Shown here: in pieces, positions 1 through 8,289 of the stretch | How the letters are laid out: each line of letters starts with the position of its first letter | Numbering within the stretch: position 1 is the stretch's first letter | From: DASQJJ01 sp964598355 | GTDB taxonomy: Bacteria > Patescibacteriota > Microgenomatia > Levybacterales > UBA12049 | Direction of reading: 5' to 3' | DNA: 30,638 nucleotides | NCBI GenBank assembly: GCA_964598355.1 | Contig: CAZRBN010000007.1 | Location: 1-30,638, forward strand | Translations under genes and position numbers: made by a program | The notes under the pieces: model-generated | Told to the model about the DNA's origin: nothing | Seen by the model: the letters and a program-made list of their open reading frames with translations, nothing else | The model's database searches: none

Positions 1-714
1 AGAACAGGATATGGGACAACACATTCATTTGCAGGGAAATTACTAAAACAAACAATTTTAGACAAAGGGATATTCACAGTTAAAAATGATAGCCACTTTA
101 TTCAAATTAACAATCTGTATATTTTTAATCAAACACAACAAGGACTTATACTTACCGATCAACATGCAGCACATGAGCGGATATTATTTGAAAAATTAAA
201 AAGAGAATTTATTAAGCAAAAAAATAAAAAGAAATCTATACAATTAAAAGAACCTGCTGCCCTTTACTTATCGCAAAGCGAGCAATTATTGCTTGAAGAA
301 CACAAAAAACTGTTTAAGAATCTCGGGTTTGTGATCACAAGTTTTGTTCGTAAACCAATAACTGTTAAAAAACATTCTCTTAACGCTTCCCCTGTAACAG
401 TTAACGCTACTAGGGTAGTTACCCATGTGCCCTTTCTTCTCCAAGATAGAAATCCTGAAGAACTTATTAAACAACTTCTAGAAAACGTAGAGCAAGATCT
501 TCCTTTAAAAGAGATAGATACAGTCTCTGAAGAAATGATCGCCTTTCTTGCATGTAGAGCAGCTGTTAAAGCAGGAGATAGTTTGAATGAAGAGCAAATG
601 AAAAAAATTGTTCAGGATTTAAATAAAACAGAAAATAATACAACCTGTCCACATGGACGTCCTACAAGAATTATACTGACCATGAATGAAATTAATGGAT
701 TGTTTAAAAGATAA
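1..714 (+). CDS. mutL: DNA mismatch repair protein MutL, C-terminal part (5' truncated by window edge)
   Basis: The reading frame is open from the first base, so the start lies outside the window; the TTG at 289 is an internal codon, not a start. MutL links MutS mismatch recognition to strand incision and removal. The visible 237 residues are the C-terminal dimerisation and endonuclease region. DQHAAHERILFE matches the DQHA-x2-E-x4-E metal-binding endonuclease motif, ACRAAVKAGD is the second conserved block, and CPHGRP near the end is the third. All three are found in nicking MutL proteins that work without MutH (family knowledge). The N-terminal GHKL ATPase is not visible. The gene is convergent with the next one, with 8 bases between stops. 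Confidence 0.93.
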   Translation, partial: RTGYGTTHSFAGKLLKQTILDKGIFTVKNDSHFIQINNLYIFNQTQQGLILTDQHAAHERILFEKLKREFIKQKNKKKSIQLKEPAALYLSQSEQLLLEEHKKLFKNLGFVITSFVRKPITVKKHSLNASPVTVNATRVVTHVPFLLQDRNPEELIKQLLENVEQDLPLKEIDTVSEEMIAFLACRAAVKAGDSLNEEQMKKIVQDLNKTENNTTCPHGRPTRIILTMNEINGLFKR

Positions 715-722
715 CTTTACAT

Positions 723-2228
723 TCATTCCATGATTCTTTTCTGAACAATAAACCCACTAGGAAGAGTCGTTGTACTAACAACATCTCCTGTTTTAATAAC
801 TGTTTCAAGCCATCCCTTATATGACCAGGGTTTGTATGGATCAGGTTCTATGAGAAGGTAGACTGTGCCTTTTTTTTCTGAATAAGGTTTGTAGTGATAT
901 TTTCTTTCACTATACCACCATGCCATATAATCATATTGGTACGTATATATAGGAGGAGCAAATATTAAAAGTCCAAAGGGCTTCCCATGAGCATCTGTAT
1001 AGATATAATCCATCACTTGTTCTAGACCTTTTATCTTTGCGATCCCTCCAAAATCAGAATAATCATATATTGAAGTAGAAACTGTATTTAACACTGCTGT
1101 AATCAACAATGCTCCTATATATAGTCCTGTTAGTGATTGAACCCATATGTTTCTCTGTTGAAAAGCAGACCACATAATGTAGCTAAAAAGCAGTATGTAG
1201 GCAAACGTAAGGTCTGTAAGATAGTAAGGATACACAGTGTTTCTTAGAAATGAAAAGACGATAAAATTAATGGGGAATAATAATAAGAGATATGCAAAAA
1301 AATGTTTGAGGTATGTATTTGTTTCTTTTCTCAGAAAATATACTACTCCTAGTACAAGGAATCCGGCCAGCATCCACTCTGGCAATAACCCTCTTTTGGG
1401 AAATGTATCTGCAAGGTTACTTAAAAATGTTCCCCAATGCTGTGCTATAAAAAAGAAAAAATTTTCCTTATGTGCTGTATGAGTGGTATTGTGGCTGAAA
1501 AGATACGAAATAACTCCATGCAATGCCATAAATTTATGGCGTGATTCAAACAGGATCATGGGCAGAAAGCCGACAAAATATCCTGCCAACAAAATTACTA
1601 CACTCTTTATATTCTTTCTACCCTGGAAAAGGGAAAATGTAAAAAGAGTTAGACACATAGGAATGGCAATTGCAAATTCAAAGTTATAGACAAATGCTGA
1701 GAAGAAAGCTGCCAAGAAGAGGAAAAAGAACCTTTTTTCCTTAAGAAATTGATAGACAAAATAAAAAGTTAGCAGAATAAAAAAAGACGGAGGATTAGGA
1801 CTCCAAATGAATCGAGATTGAGAGATAAGAGGAGGAGAAACAGCAACAAGAAAAGCAACTAATAAACCTCCCCAAATTGCAAAAAGTTTTTTACCTAAGA
1901 AAAAAGAGAAAATAACTGTTGCTAAGCCAAAAAGAAACATCATCACTGTTCCACCATAAGGATCTCCATGAAAGAGAATAAATGGAATGGTAAGAAGGTA
2001 GTAATAGATAGGTCCATGGAAAATACCGGATATTCCAGCATCTCCCGCGCCTAATTCTGTACCAATAAGAATAAATTTATGATCAATAACGATGCCTTTT
2101 GCAGCTAAATACTCTCTCCCTTGATCAAAACCAAAAAGGTAATTATGAGCAATAACTTCTACGCTTCTTGGAAACAGTGTCAGGAGAATAATAGATATAC
2201 TAGCTACTAATAGAAAAAGTTTTCTCAT
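723..2228 (-). CDS. Polytopic GT-C family glycosyltransferase (GT39/ArnT-like)
   Basis: A 501-aa integral membrane protein with about ten hydrophobic segments, starting with an N-terminal membrane helix. The first extracytoplasmic loop contains FGFDQGRE, with Asp35 in the place of the catalytic acid of GT-C enzymes (the D/E of PMT and ArnT first loops). Such enzymes move a sugar from a polyprenyl-phosphate donor to lipid or protein on the outer face of the membrane. A more soluble C-terminal part (about residues 400-501) follows the last helix. The exact donor and acceptor cannot be read from sequence. It is divergent from the methyltransferase gene, with 53 bases between starts. No Shine-Dalgarno is seen. 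Confidence 0.72.
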   Translation of the reverse strand: MRKLFLLVASISIILLTLFPRSVEVIAHNYLFGFDQGREYLAAKGIVIDHKFILIGTELGAGDAGISGIFHGPIYYYLLTIPFILFHGDPYGGTVMMFLFGLATVIFSFFLGKKLFAIWGGLLVAFLVAVSPPLISQSRFIWSPNPPSFFILLTFYFVYQFLKEKRFFFLFLAAFFSAFVYNFEFAIAIPMCLTLFTFSLFQGRKNIKSVVILLAGYFVGFLPMILFESRHKFMALHGVISYLFSHNTTHTAHKENFFFFIAQHWGTFLSNLADTFPKRGLLPEWMLAGFLVLGVVYFLRKETNTYLKHFFAYLLLLFPINFIVFSFLRNTVYPYYLTDLTFAYILLFSYIMWSAFQQRNIWVQSLTGLYIGALLITAVLNTVSTSIYDYSDFGGIAKIKGLEQVMDYIYTDAHGKPFGLLIFAPPIYTYQYDYMAWWYSERKYHYKPYSEKKGTVYLLIEPDPYKPWSYKGWLETVIKTGDVVSTTTLPSGFIVQKRIME

Positions 2229-2281
2229 AGTATTTTCAATTATTGTTGAATCTTTTCTAATAGTATATAGTATATTTCTGT

Positions 2282-2980
2282 ATGATCAAATACCAAGGTC
2301 TTAATACACTTGAGGTTTTGGAAGGAGCAGAAAACTATAATAAATGGATAATAGATCAATTTCTTCCCCTTCTCAAATCTCATATTTTAGAGATAGGGTC
2401 TGGAACTGGGAATATTAGCACATTTTTTATTGAAAAACCCAATGTATTTCTTTCAGATATTGATAAAGGACTTATTCAACATCTGCAACAAAAATTCCCG
2501 AAAAAAAGTAAGCAAATTATTCACCTTAATATTGAAAAAGAAAATCCTAGAAAATTCAAAAATTATTTTAAAGCAATTATTGGGATTAATGTCCTCGAAC
2601 ATATTAAAGATGATACAAAAGCACTTAACAACATGTATCAACTCTTACAACCAAAAGGTAATCTCCTTTTGTTAGTACCCGCCAAACAAATAGCATATAC
2701 ACAATTGGATAAGCGTCTTGGCCATTTCCGAAGGTATGAAAAAGATACTCTACTGCAAAAACTTACTCAAGCAGGCTTTTCCATTGAGGAGTTCTATTTC
2801 TTCAACTTCATTGGTCTTATCAGCTGGATAGTACGAAATAGAATAGAAAGAGGAAATCACCTAAATCACTACCAAATTGTTTTGTTTGATAAAATTGTCC
2901 CCATGTTACGAGTCATTGAATCAGCTATCCAACCTTTTGTTGGTGTTTCCTTAATTGTCAAAGCAAAAAAGAAAAGCTAG
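2282..2980 (+). CDS. Class I SAM-dependent methyltransferase
   Basis: 232 aa with a Rossmann methyltransferase core. Motif I is ILEIGSGTGNIS (residues 35-46), the acidic end of strand 2 is FLSDID, and the motif IV region is IIGINVLEHIKDD, typical of the Methyltransf_11/12 group that often acts on small molecules, lipids or sugars. The C-terminal third (from about residue 150) is rich in basic and aromatic residues and ends with a hydrophobic stretch. The substrate is unknown; its place beside a glycosyltransferase fits envelope glycan work, but that is inference. A possible promoter is TTGTTG (2243-2248), 17 bases, TATAGT (2266-2271), which would leave only a few untranslated bases. Its stop overlaps the convergent HAD gene by 4 bases. 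Confidence 0.82.
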   Translation: MIKYQGLNTLEVLEGAENYNKWIIDQFLPLLKSHILEIGSGTGNISTFFIEKPNVFLSDIDKGLIQHLQQKFPKKSKQIIHLNIEKENPRKFKNYFKAIIGINVLEHIKDDTKALNNMYQLLQPKGNLLLLVPAKQIAYTQLDKRLGHFRRYEKDTLLQKLTQAGFSIEEFYFFNFIGLISWIVRNRIERGNHLNHYQIVLFDKIVPMLRVIESAIQPFVGVSLIVKAKKKS

Positions 2981-3603
2981 TCTTTTAATTCCTGGCGAAC
3001 ATAATCATAAAGGTGTTTGCTTGATAAGTCATAGTCTGAAGAGTCATAGAAAAATGTTTTCCAACCCAACGTTTTAGCAACATCAATATTATTTCTATTA
3101 TTTTCAACAAATAGAATACTTTCCGAATTCAATTGAGTTTCCTTTTGTGCTATTTCAAAGATTCTCTTATCTGGTTTGGCAAAGCCCACAATAGATGAAT
3201 CAATAATCCTATCCCAAACAACATGCGGAAGGATATCAACCTTAAGAATCTCATCAAGCATTCCGACATACATACTGGTAAGAAGTCCTACCCTGTAATA
3301 TCTTTTTACTTCATCAATAACTGGCCATATAGATTCATTTTTTTCGAAGTATTTTACAAAATTATCGAGAATAGAGTGATTTCTAGATATTGTTACATGA
3401 AATTCTTTTTCAAGAATTGGAATCATATCATACACGGGTAATATTGTGCAGATTTCTTTTTCATAATTTCTCCACAGATTATTAAATTTATCTCTATCCT
3501 CGTCGCTAATTCCCAAATCTTTTCTTAATAAATCCCATTTATTACTTGCACTGAAATCTTTCAGGACTACACCACCCAAGTCAAAGTAGATAAATGAAAT
3601 CAT
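2977..3603 (-). CDS. HAD-superfamily hydrolase (subfamily IA)
   Basis: 208 aa. The HAD nucleophile is Asp8 in FDLGGVV; Gly replaces the second Asp of the DxD motif, as in the FDLGNV group that includes YihX. A helical cap follows, then motif II LLTS (Ser110), motif III Lys in GFAKPDKRIF (143-146), and a motif IV region FVENNRNNI. Most family members have two acidic residues in motif IV (DD); here it is E167-N168, which may weaken Mg binding. The likely role is a small phosphate-ester hydrolase, substrate unknown. It starts 6 bases after the secA stop on the same strand, so it is probably co-transcribed with secA. The 3' end overlaps the convergent methyltransferase gene. Confidence 0.8.
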   Translation of the reverse strand: MISFIYFDLGGVVLKDFSASNKWDLLRKDLGISDEDRDKFNNLWRNYEKEICTILPVYDMIPILEKEFHVTISRNHSILDNFVKYFEKNESIWPVIDEVKRYYRVGLLTSMYVGMLDEILKVDILPHVVWDRIIDSSIVGFAKPDKRIFEIAQKETQLNSESILFVENNRNNIDVAKTLGWKTFFYDSSDYDLSSKHLYDYVRQELKD

Positions 3604-3609
3604 AGAGTG

Positions 3610-6363
3610 TTACCTTTTATGTTCTGGAGCATTAATAAGACCACATCTTTTGTATTTTAAACCAGATCCACAAGGACAGAGATCATTACGACCTAACTTT
3701 TTCTTTAAGTCAGTGTTTTGTGATTCTGTCATTCTGGCTTGGCCAGAATCATGGGATTGCTTCATCGTTTTACTCCTCGGAATGACAGAGGTAGTTCCCT
3801 TTGGCTCATTTGTCCCATTTGTCTCTTTTGGAACCTCAGTATGAATATGCTGATGTTCTTCTTGGGGTTGTACTTGAATTTTGTACACCCTATGCACTAT
3901 CTCTCCATCAATTGCTCCGACTAACTGCTCAAACATTCGAAAAGCCTCATTTTTGTATTCAACCAATGGATCTCTTTGTCCATATCCGCGAAGACCAATT
4001 CCTTGTCGCAAATTTTCAATTGCATCTAAATGATCCATCCAAAATGTATCGACAACAGACAACATGACAAACCGTTCTATCTGACGCATTACTTCTGGAG
4101 TCAATTGTTTTTCTCGCCCTTCATAAATGTCCTTGGCAAGACCTTTCAAAAATTCTGATTTTTCATCAATGGAATGCAATTGTTCTAATTGTGTAACAAG
4201 CTGCTGTTGAGAAGCTTCATCAAATGGAATTATAGTTGTAAATTCACCAACAATTTTTTGATTTGCAGATAGTCCTCCGACACTTTCTTCTGCAACTGCC
4301 ATACCAACAAGGGTTGCTATTGTACTGTCAATTTTTGTGAGTACTTCCTCTTTTAATTCTGTTCCCTTTTCTAAAACCTTTCGTCTCAGCGCATAAATAA
4401 TTTCACGCTGTTTATTCAACACGTCATCGTATTCAACCAAATGTTTGCGGGTATCAAAATTAAAGCCTTCAACTTTTACCTGAGCTTGTTCTATTGCACG
4501 GCTCACTAATGGATGCTCCAGAGGGACATCTTCGGGCATATTAAATCGTGTCATAAGGCCTGCAATCGTATCTCCGCCAAATAATCGCATTATATCGTCA
4601 TCAAGCGCTACGAAAAATCTGGTTGTTCCGGGATCTCCTTGTCTGCCCGCGCGACCTCGCAGCTGGTTATCAATTCGTCTTGATTCGTGACGTTCGGTAC
4701 CGATAATAAATAAGCCACCTACTGCTTTTACTTCTTCATTTCTCTTTTGCCACTCTTTATATTCTTTTGAATCTTGTTTTGCCGAACCATCTTCATTTTT
4801 AGGACTATCTCCACCCAAAACAATGTCAACGCCTCTTCCTGCCATATTAGTCGCAACTGTCACTGCACCTTTTTCTCCAGCCCGAGCAATAATCTCTGCT
4901 TCTTTCAAATGATTTTTTGCATTCAATAACTCATGTTTTATACCACGCCTCTTCAAAAGCTCTGATAAAAGTTCATTTTTTTCAATCGATGTTGTACCAA
5001 CTAACACTGGCTGACCTCTTTTGTGTGCTTCAGATATTTCTTCAACTACAGCTGTTACTTTTGCACGAGCTGTTTTATAGACTGCATCTGATACATCCTT
5101 TCGAGTTATTTCACGATTTGTTGGAATAACAACAACATCCAATTTGTATATTTTGTGGAATTCTTCTGCTTCTGTAACAGCGGTACCTGTCATACCAGCT
5201 AACTTTTCATACATTCTAAAATAATTTTGCAGTGAGACAGTTGCTAACGTTTTAGATTCTCTCTGAATCGTGACATTTTCTTTTGCTTCTATTGCCTGAT
5301 GAAGTCCTTCTGATAATCTTCTGCCCACCATAAGACGGCCAGTGAATTCATCGACCAAAATAACTTCATTATCCTTAACAATATAATCTTTTTCCTTATG
5401 AAAAAGGGTTTTTGCTTTCAGTGCAGCCTCTAAGTGGTAAACAGTATCAAAATCTTTTTCATAAATATCAGCAATGCCATACAGTTTTTCTATCTTTGCA
5501 ATTCCATGATCTGTTAAATGTGCTGTACGAAGTTTTTCATCAATTTTGTAATCAGTATCAGCAGATAATTTCTCGACCACTTTTGCATATTCATAATATT
5601 TCTGTGTAGGAACTTCGTCAGGAGCAGAAATAATATGAGGAGTCCTTGCTTCATCAATAAGGACTGAGTCAACTTCATCAACAATGGCATAATAATGACC
5701 TCGTTGTGCCAACTGACTGACATCCTGAGCCATATTATCCCGTAAATAATCAAACCCAAATTCTGAATTAATACCGTAGACAACATCACATTGATATGCT
5801 TCTTTTCTGGTTATTTCTTTTAAGTGAATAAGTCGAAAATCCTGCGCTTCTTTATTTGTATAGCTTGCATCATAGATATATGATTTATCACTGATAATTG
5901 CTGATACTGAAAGACCAAGCAATTGAAAGATAGGGCCATTCCACCCTGCATCGCGTCTCGCCAAATAATCATTAACTGTGACCAAATGAACACCTTTTGA
6001 AGTGAGACTATGCAGATATAATGCAGGAACAGCTGAAAGAGTTTTTCCTTCTCCAGTTTTTTGCTCGGCGATTTTTCCTTCTGATAAAACAACTGCTGCC
6101 ATAAGTTGTACATCGTGGTGTCTGAGTCCTACTGCTCTTTTAGAAGCCTCACGTACAAGAGCAAATGCTTCAGGAAGCAACAAATTAAGAGATTCTTCTT
6201 CTGCAACACGCCTTTTGAATTCTTTTGTCTTTTTTGCAAAATCTGAATCTTTTAATTTTGCCATTTTCGGCTCAAATGCGTTAATCTCAGCAATAATCGG
6301 CTCGAGTTTTTTAATTTCTTTTTCGTTTGAGTCAAATAATTTAGATAAAAATGAAAATGCCAT
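3610..6363 (-). CDS. secA: Preprotein translocase ATPase SecA
   Basis: 917 aa, the motor that drives preproteins through SecYEG. Walker A is TGEGKT (103-108); Walker B is in VDEVDSVLIDEART; the second nucleotide-binding fold has MAGRGVDIVLGG and RRIDNQLRGRAGRQGDPG. The helical scaffold follows, then a variable linker and a C-terminal SEC-C zinc motif, CPCGSGLKYKRC (896-907). The usual fourth zinc ligand (H or C after Cys907) is Gly908. The linker contains a 22-residue stretch (859-880) encoded by an in-frame palindromic repeat (separate entry). No Shine-Dalgarno is seen before the ATG; two more repeat units lie just upstream. The HAD gene follows after 6 bases. Confidence 0.97.
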   Translation of the reverse strand: MAFSFLSKLFDSNEKEIKKLEPIIAEINAFEPKMAKLKDSDFAKKTKEFKRRVAEEESLNLLLPEAFALVREASKRAVGLRHHDVQLMAAVVLSEGKIAEQKTGEGKTLSAVPALYLHSLTSKGVHLVTVNDYLARRDAGWNGPIFQLLGLSVSAIISDKSYIYDASYTNKEAQDFRLIHLKEITRKEAYQCDVVYGINSEFGFDYLRDNMAQDVSQLAQRGHYYAIVDEVDSVLIDEARTPHIISAPDEVPTQKYYEYAKVVEKLSADTDYKIDEKLRTAHLTDHGIAKIEKLYGIADIYEKDFDTVYHLEAALKAKTLFHKEKDYIVKDNEVILVDEFTGRLMVGRRLSEGLHQAIEAKENVTIQRESKTLATVSLQNYFRMYEKLAGMTGTAVTEAEEFHKIYKLDVVVIPTNREITRKDVSDAVYKTARAKVTAVVEEISEAHKRGQPVLVGTTSIEKNELLSELLKRRGIKHELLNAKNHLKEAEIIARAGEKGAVTVATNMAGRGVDIVLGGDSPKNEDGSAKQDSKEYKEWQKRNEEVKAVGGLFIIGTERHESRRIDNQLRGRAGRQGDPGTTRFFVALDDDIMRLFGGDTIAGLMTRFNMPEDVPLEHPLVSRAIEQAQVKVEGFNFDTRKHLVEYDDVLNKQREIIYALRRKVLEKGTELKEEVLTKIDSTIATLVGMAVAEESVGGLSANQKIVGEFTTIIPFDEASQQQLVTQLEQLHSIDEKSEFLKGLAKDIYEGREKQLTPEVMRQIERFVMLSVVDTFWMDHLDAIENLRQGIGLRGYGQRDPLVEYKNEAFRMFEQLVGAIDGEIVHRVYKIQVQPQEEHQHIHTEVPKETNGTNEPKGTTSVIPRSKTMKQSHDSGQARMTESQNTDLKKKLGRNDLCPCGSGLKYKRCGLINAPEHKR
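3725..3789 (-). repeat. Palindromic repeat element inserted in frame within secA
   Basis: The 65-bp element is bounded by a perfect 10-bp inverted repeat, TCTGTCATTC / GAATGACAGA. Inside is a second hairpin, ATTCTGGC-CAA-GCCAGAAT, and a part reading CCGAGGAGTAAAACGATGAA on the minus strand. This wording belongs to the widespread GTCATTC...GAATGAC class of small dispersed repeats (recalled similarity). It encodes secA residues 859-880 without breaking the frame. Related units lie at 6379-6476. Strand is given as that of the host gene. Confidence 0.75.
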
Positions 6364-6378
6364 ATATATGTTGTCTTT

Positions 6379-6476
6379 GTCATTCCCGCATAAGCGAGAA
6401 TCCCTTCCTTATTTTATAGATCCCTGATCAAGTCAGGGACGACAAGGAGAGGGTCCTGAAGCAAGTTCAGAACGAC
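6379..6476. repeat. Two tandem palindromic repeat units upstream of secA
   Basis: Unit A (6379-6443) begins GTCATTCCCGC and ends CAGGGACGAC. It holds a perfect stem, CCCTGA-TCAAG-TCAGGG (6422-6438). Unit B (about 6451-6476) has the same design: CTGAA-GCAAG-TTCAG (6456-6470) followed by AACGAC. Both match the common dispersed-repeat style seen inside secA. They occupy the secA upstream region within about 20 bases of the start codon, so they would lie in its leader or promoter. Confidence 0.75.
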
Positions 6477-6530
6477 GGCGGATATACTTTTATCTTACCA
6501 CATATACCCTTTCCCTTCAACCAAAGTAAA

Positions 6531-6549
6531 CCCCCACCAGAGGTGGGGG
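6531..6549 (-). terminator. Rho-independent terminator of the small lysine-rich peptide gene
   Basis: A perfect 8-bp GC-rich stem, CCCCCACC-AGA-GGTGGGGG, with a 3-nt loop. On the minus strand it is followed by TTTACTTT. It sits 46 bases after the stop of the 30-codon gene and separates that gene from secA. Confidence 0.8.
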
Positions 6550-6595
6550 CTACCAATCGATCAATTGGTATTGATCAAAAAAGATCAAGACTTAG

Positions 6596-6688
6596 CTATT
6601 TTCTTTTTTTTGCTTTTGTCTTTGTCTTCTTTGATGTTGCTTTCTTAGTTGCTGTTTTCTTGTGTGCTGTTTTTTTCTTTACTGGCAT
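6596..6688 (-). CDS. 30-aa lysine-rich basic peptide (histone-tail-like)
   Basis: Begins ATG CCA GTA AAG and runs 30 codons to TAG. About half of the residues are Lys or Arg and the rest are nearly all Thr, Ala or Ser, with K-K-T-A-type repeats and no acidic residue. The composition resembles histone H1 tails and bacterial Hc1/AlgP-like nucleic-acid-binding tails, so binding to DNA, RNA or ribosomes is likely (inference). Support for a real gene is strong despite its length: a near-perfect Shine-Dalgarno, AAAGGAGGTGAT, lies just before the ATG, a GC-rich terminator follows, and a TTGACA box lies upstream. Most of its neighbours have no Shine-Dalgarno. The overlapping plus-strand frame is a hydrophobic shadow. 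Confidence 0.78.
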   Translation of the reverse strand: MPVKKKTAHKKTATKKATSKKTKTKAKKRK

Positions 6689-6750
6689 GGAAATCACCTC
6701 CTTTTTGTTTCCTGCGATTTGTACAAATCTTGGGCAGGTATGATGTATCT

Positions 6751-6779
6751 ATCGTGAAATATTTTTCATGATTTGTCAA
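6751..6779 (-). promoter_or_regulatory. Candidate promoter with operator-like inverted repeat for the lysine-rich peptide
   Basis: A perfect -35 box, TTGACA, lies at 6774-6779 (minus strand). An inverted repeat, ATCGTGAAA-TATT-TTTCATGAT (6751-6772, 8 of 9 pairs), fills the space where the spacer and -10 box should be. The -10 at 17-bp spacing is poor (CACGAT), so an activator or repressor acting at the repeat is plausible. Confidence 0.4.
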
Positions 6780-6936
6780 TATTTTTTGTCTGCTTCAAAA
6801 ACAATGTTTTAGGTTGCCGGGACAACAAAAATTAAAAGAGGTATTTGGACATACTTTTATCTATTTTGAAGAGTTTTTATACCAAAACATTAAAAAAATT
6901 TTGATTAACAAACGCTTTGAAGAAAAACCCGAAGAT

Positions 6937-8205
6937 TTACCTTTTTGTAGAGACAGGTTTTAGTATGTCTTTACCAATATATTTTCTCAAAACTTCCGGA
7001 ACAACAACTGATCCATCTTCCTGCTGATAATTTTCTAGAATTGCAATGATTGGTCTATTCATTGAATATGCGGTTCCATTTAACACATGAAGAAATTTCC
7101 TCTCATCAACATCTTGATATTTCATATTCAAACGTCGAGACTGAAAATCTGTGACTGTTGATGTGGAAGTGACTTCACGATATTTTCCCTGGGATGGAAT
7201 CCATGCTTCTACATCGTATTTTCTTGCAGCATTAAATCCTAAATCACCACTACAAATTCTCAAAACTTGATAAGGGATATCCAGAATTTGAAAAAACTTT
7301 TCTTCCAAAGATAATAAATACTCATGTTCTTCATCATCTTTCCCTTCTTCAACAAAACTTACCATTTCTACTTTATCAAATTGATGAACCCGGAAAATTC
7401 CTTTGGTATCTTTTCCATAACTTCCGGCTTCCCGTCTAAAACAAGTAGAAAATCCAACAAATCTTTTTGGAAGTTCTGTTTTTTCAAGTATTTTATCTTT
7501 ATACATTGGGACAATAGATTGCTCTGAAGTACCAACCAAATATAAATCGTCTTGTGCGATTGCATAAATATTTTCATCTTCACCCATTGCTGTATATCCC
7601 AAATCATCCATAATACTTTTTCTCACGAGGACTGGTGGGATAATTGGTGTAAATCCTTCTTTCAAAAGGACTTCAAATGCCAATTGCTTTAGAGCAAACT
7701 CCAAAAGAGCTCCTTCATTTTTTAAATAACTAAAGCGTGCTCCACTTATTTCTGCTGCAGTCTGGGTATCAATAATGTCAAGCATTTTCCCAAGTTCTTC
7801 ATGGTCCCTAGGAGTAAAATTGAAGTTTTTTGGAGTTCCTATAGTTTTTATAACTTCATTTTCTGATTCATTCTTCCCTATCTTTACATCTGGTTTTACT
7901 GGATTGGGGATTTTGTAAAGCTCTCTTTTTAACTCCTCATCCAATGCAGAAAGAGCATGTTCTTCTTTTTCCAGTCGCTCTTTGAGGTTTTTTCCTTTTT
8001 CTATCTGTTCTGAAGTAGGTTTTCCACCTTTCATCACAGATGTCAGAATATTTCTTTCTTCACGAAGTGTCTGAACTGCACGAGAAAATTCTCGCTGCTT
8101 TGCATCGATTTCCAAAATATGGTCTATATCAACCGTAACATTCTTTGCTTTTGCAGCTTCTTTAAAGTATTCTGGAGACTCTCTGAGTAATTTAATATCT
8201 ATCAT
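6937..8205 (-). CDS. serS: Seryl-tRNA synthetase
   Basis: 422 aa, the normal bacterial SerRS length. Residues 27-100 form the long antiparallel coiled-coil arm that grips the tRNA(Ser) extra arm. The class II catalytic core follows: TSEQSIVPMY (226-235), motif 2 with FRREAG (256-261), and motif 3 near residues 375-395 with NGTAYSMNRP. It charges tRNA(Ser), and also tRNA(Sec) where present. It lies downstream of rdgB on the same strand, separated by an AT-rich inverted-repeat element, and has no clear promoter or Shine-Dalgarno of its own. Between its stop and the next gene (6780-6936) I see only AT-rich sequence and no convincing gene. Confidence 0.97.
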   Translation of the reverse strand: MIDIKLLRESPEYFKEAAKAKNVTVDIDHILEIDAKQREFSRAVQTLREERNILTSVMKGGKPTSEQIEKGKNLKERLEKEEHALSALDEELKRELYKIPNPVKPDVKIGKNESENEVIKTIGTPKNFNFTPRDHEELGKMLDIIDTQTAAEISGARFSYLKNEGALLEFALKQLAFEVLLKEGFTPIIPPVLVRKSIMDDLGYTAMGEDENIYAIAQDDLYLVGTSEQSIVPMYKDKILEKTELPKRFVGFSTCFRREAGSYGKDTKGIFRVHQFDKVEMVSFVEEGKDDEEHEYLLSLEEKFFQILDIPYQVLRICSGDLGFNAARKYDVEAWIPSQGKYREVTSTSTVTDFQSRRLNMKYQDVDERKFLHVLNGTAYSMNRPIIAILENYQQEDGSVVVPEVLRKYIGKDILKPVSTKR

Positions 8206-8218
8206 AGAAATAATTTTT

Positions 8219-8283
8219 AATTTGAAATCAAACCTAAATGTTTTAAAATTTAATTTTTAAAATTTGATTAAAAATTTCAAATT
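8219..8283. repeat. AT-rich MITE-like inverted-repeat element
   Basis: Perfect 10-bp terminal inverted repeats, AATTTGAAAT (8219-8228) and ATTTCAAATT (8274-8283), enclose a core that is itself nearly palindromic (TTTTAAAATTT type). It fills the whole rdgB-serS gap. It resembles in design the 90-bp element at 27391-27480. It could form a hairpin in the rdgB-serS transcript. Confidence 0.55.
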
Positions 8284-8289
8284 GCGAAT

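Noticed and set aside
289..714. A separate 141-aa protein starting at TTG 289
   Set aside because: The frame is open from base 1 and carries the MutL endonuclease motif upstream, so this is the tail of mutL.
6543..6743. A hydrophobic 66-aa plus-strand frame
   Set aside because: It is the antisense of the 30-codon lysine-rich gene, starts in the terminator hairpin and has no ribosome site; lysine codons read backwards give Phe/Leu-rich sequence.
6772..6963. A plus-strand open frame of 64 codons between the lysine-rich peptide promoter and serS
   Set aside because: It has no ATG, no Shine-Dalgarno, runs into the serS 3' end on the other strand, and overlaps the promoter of the peptide gene. 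It may be a gene remnant, but support is too weak to annotate.
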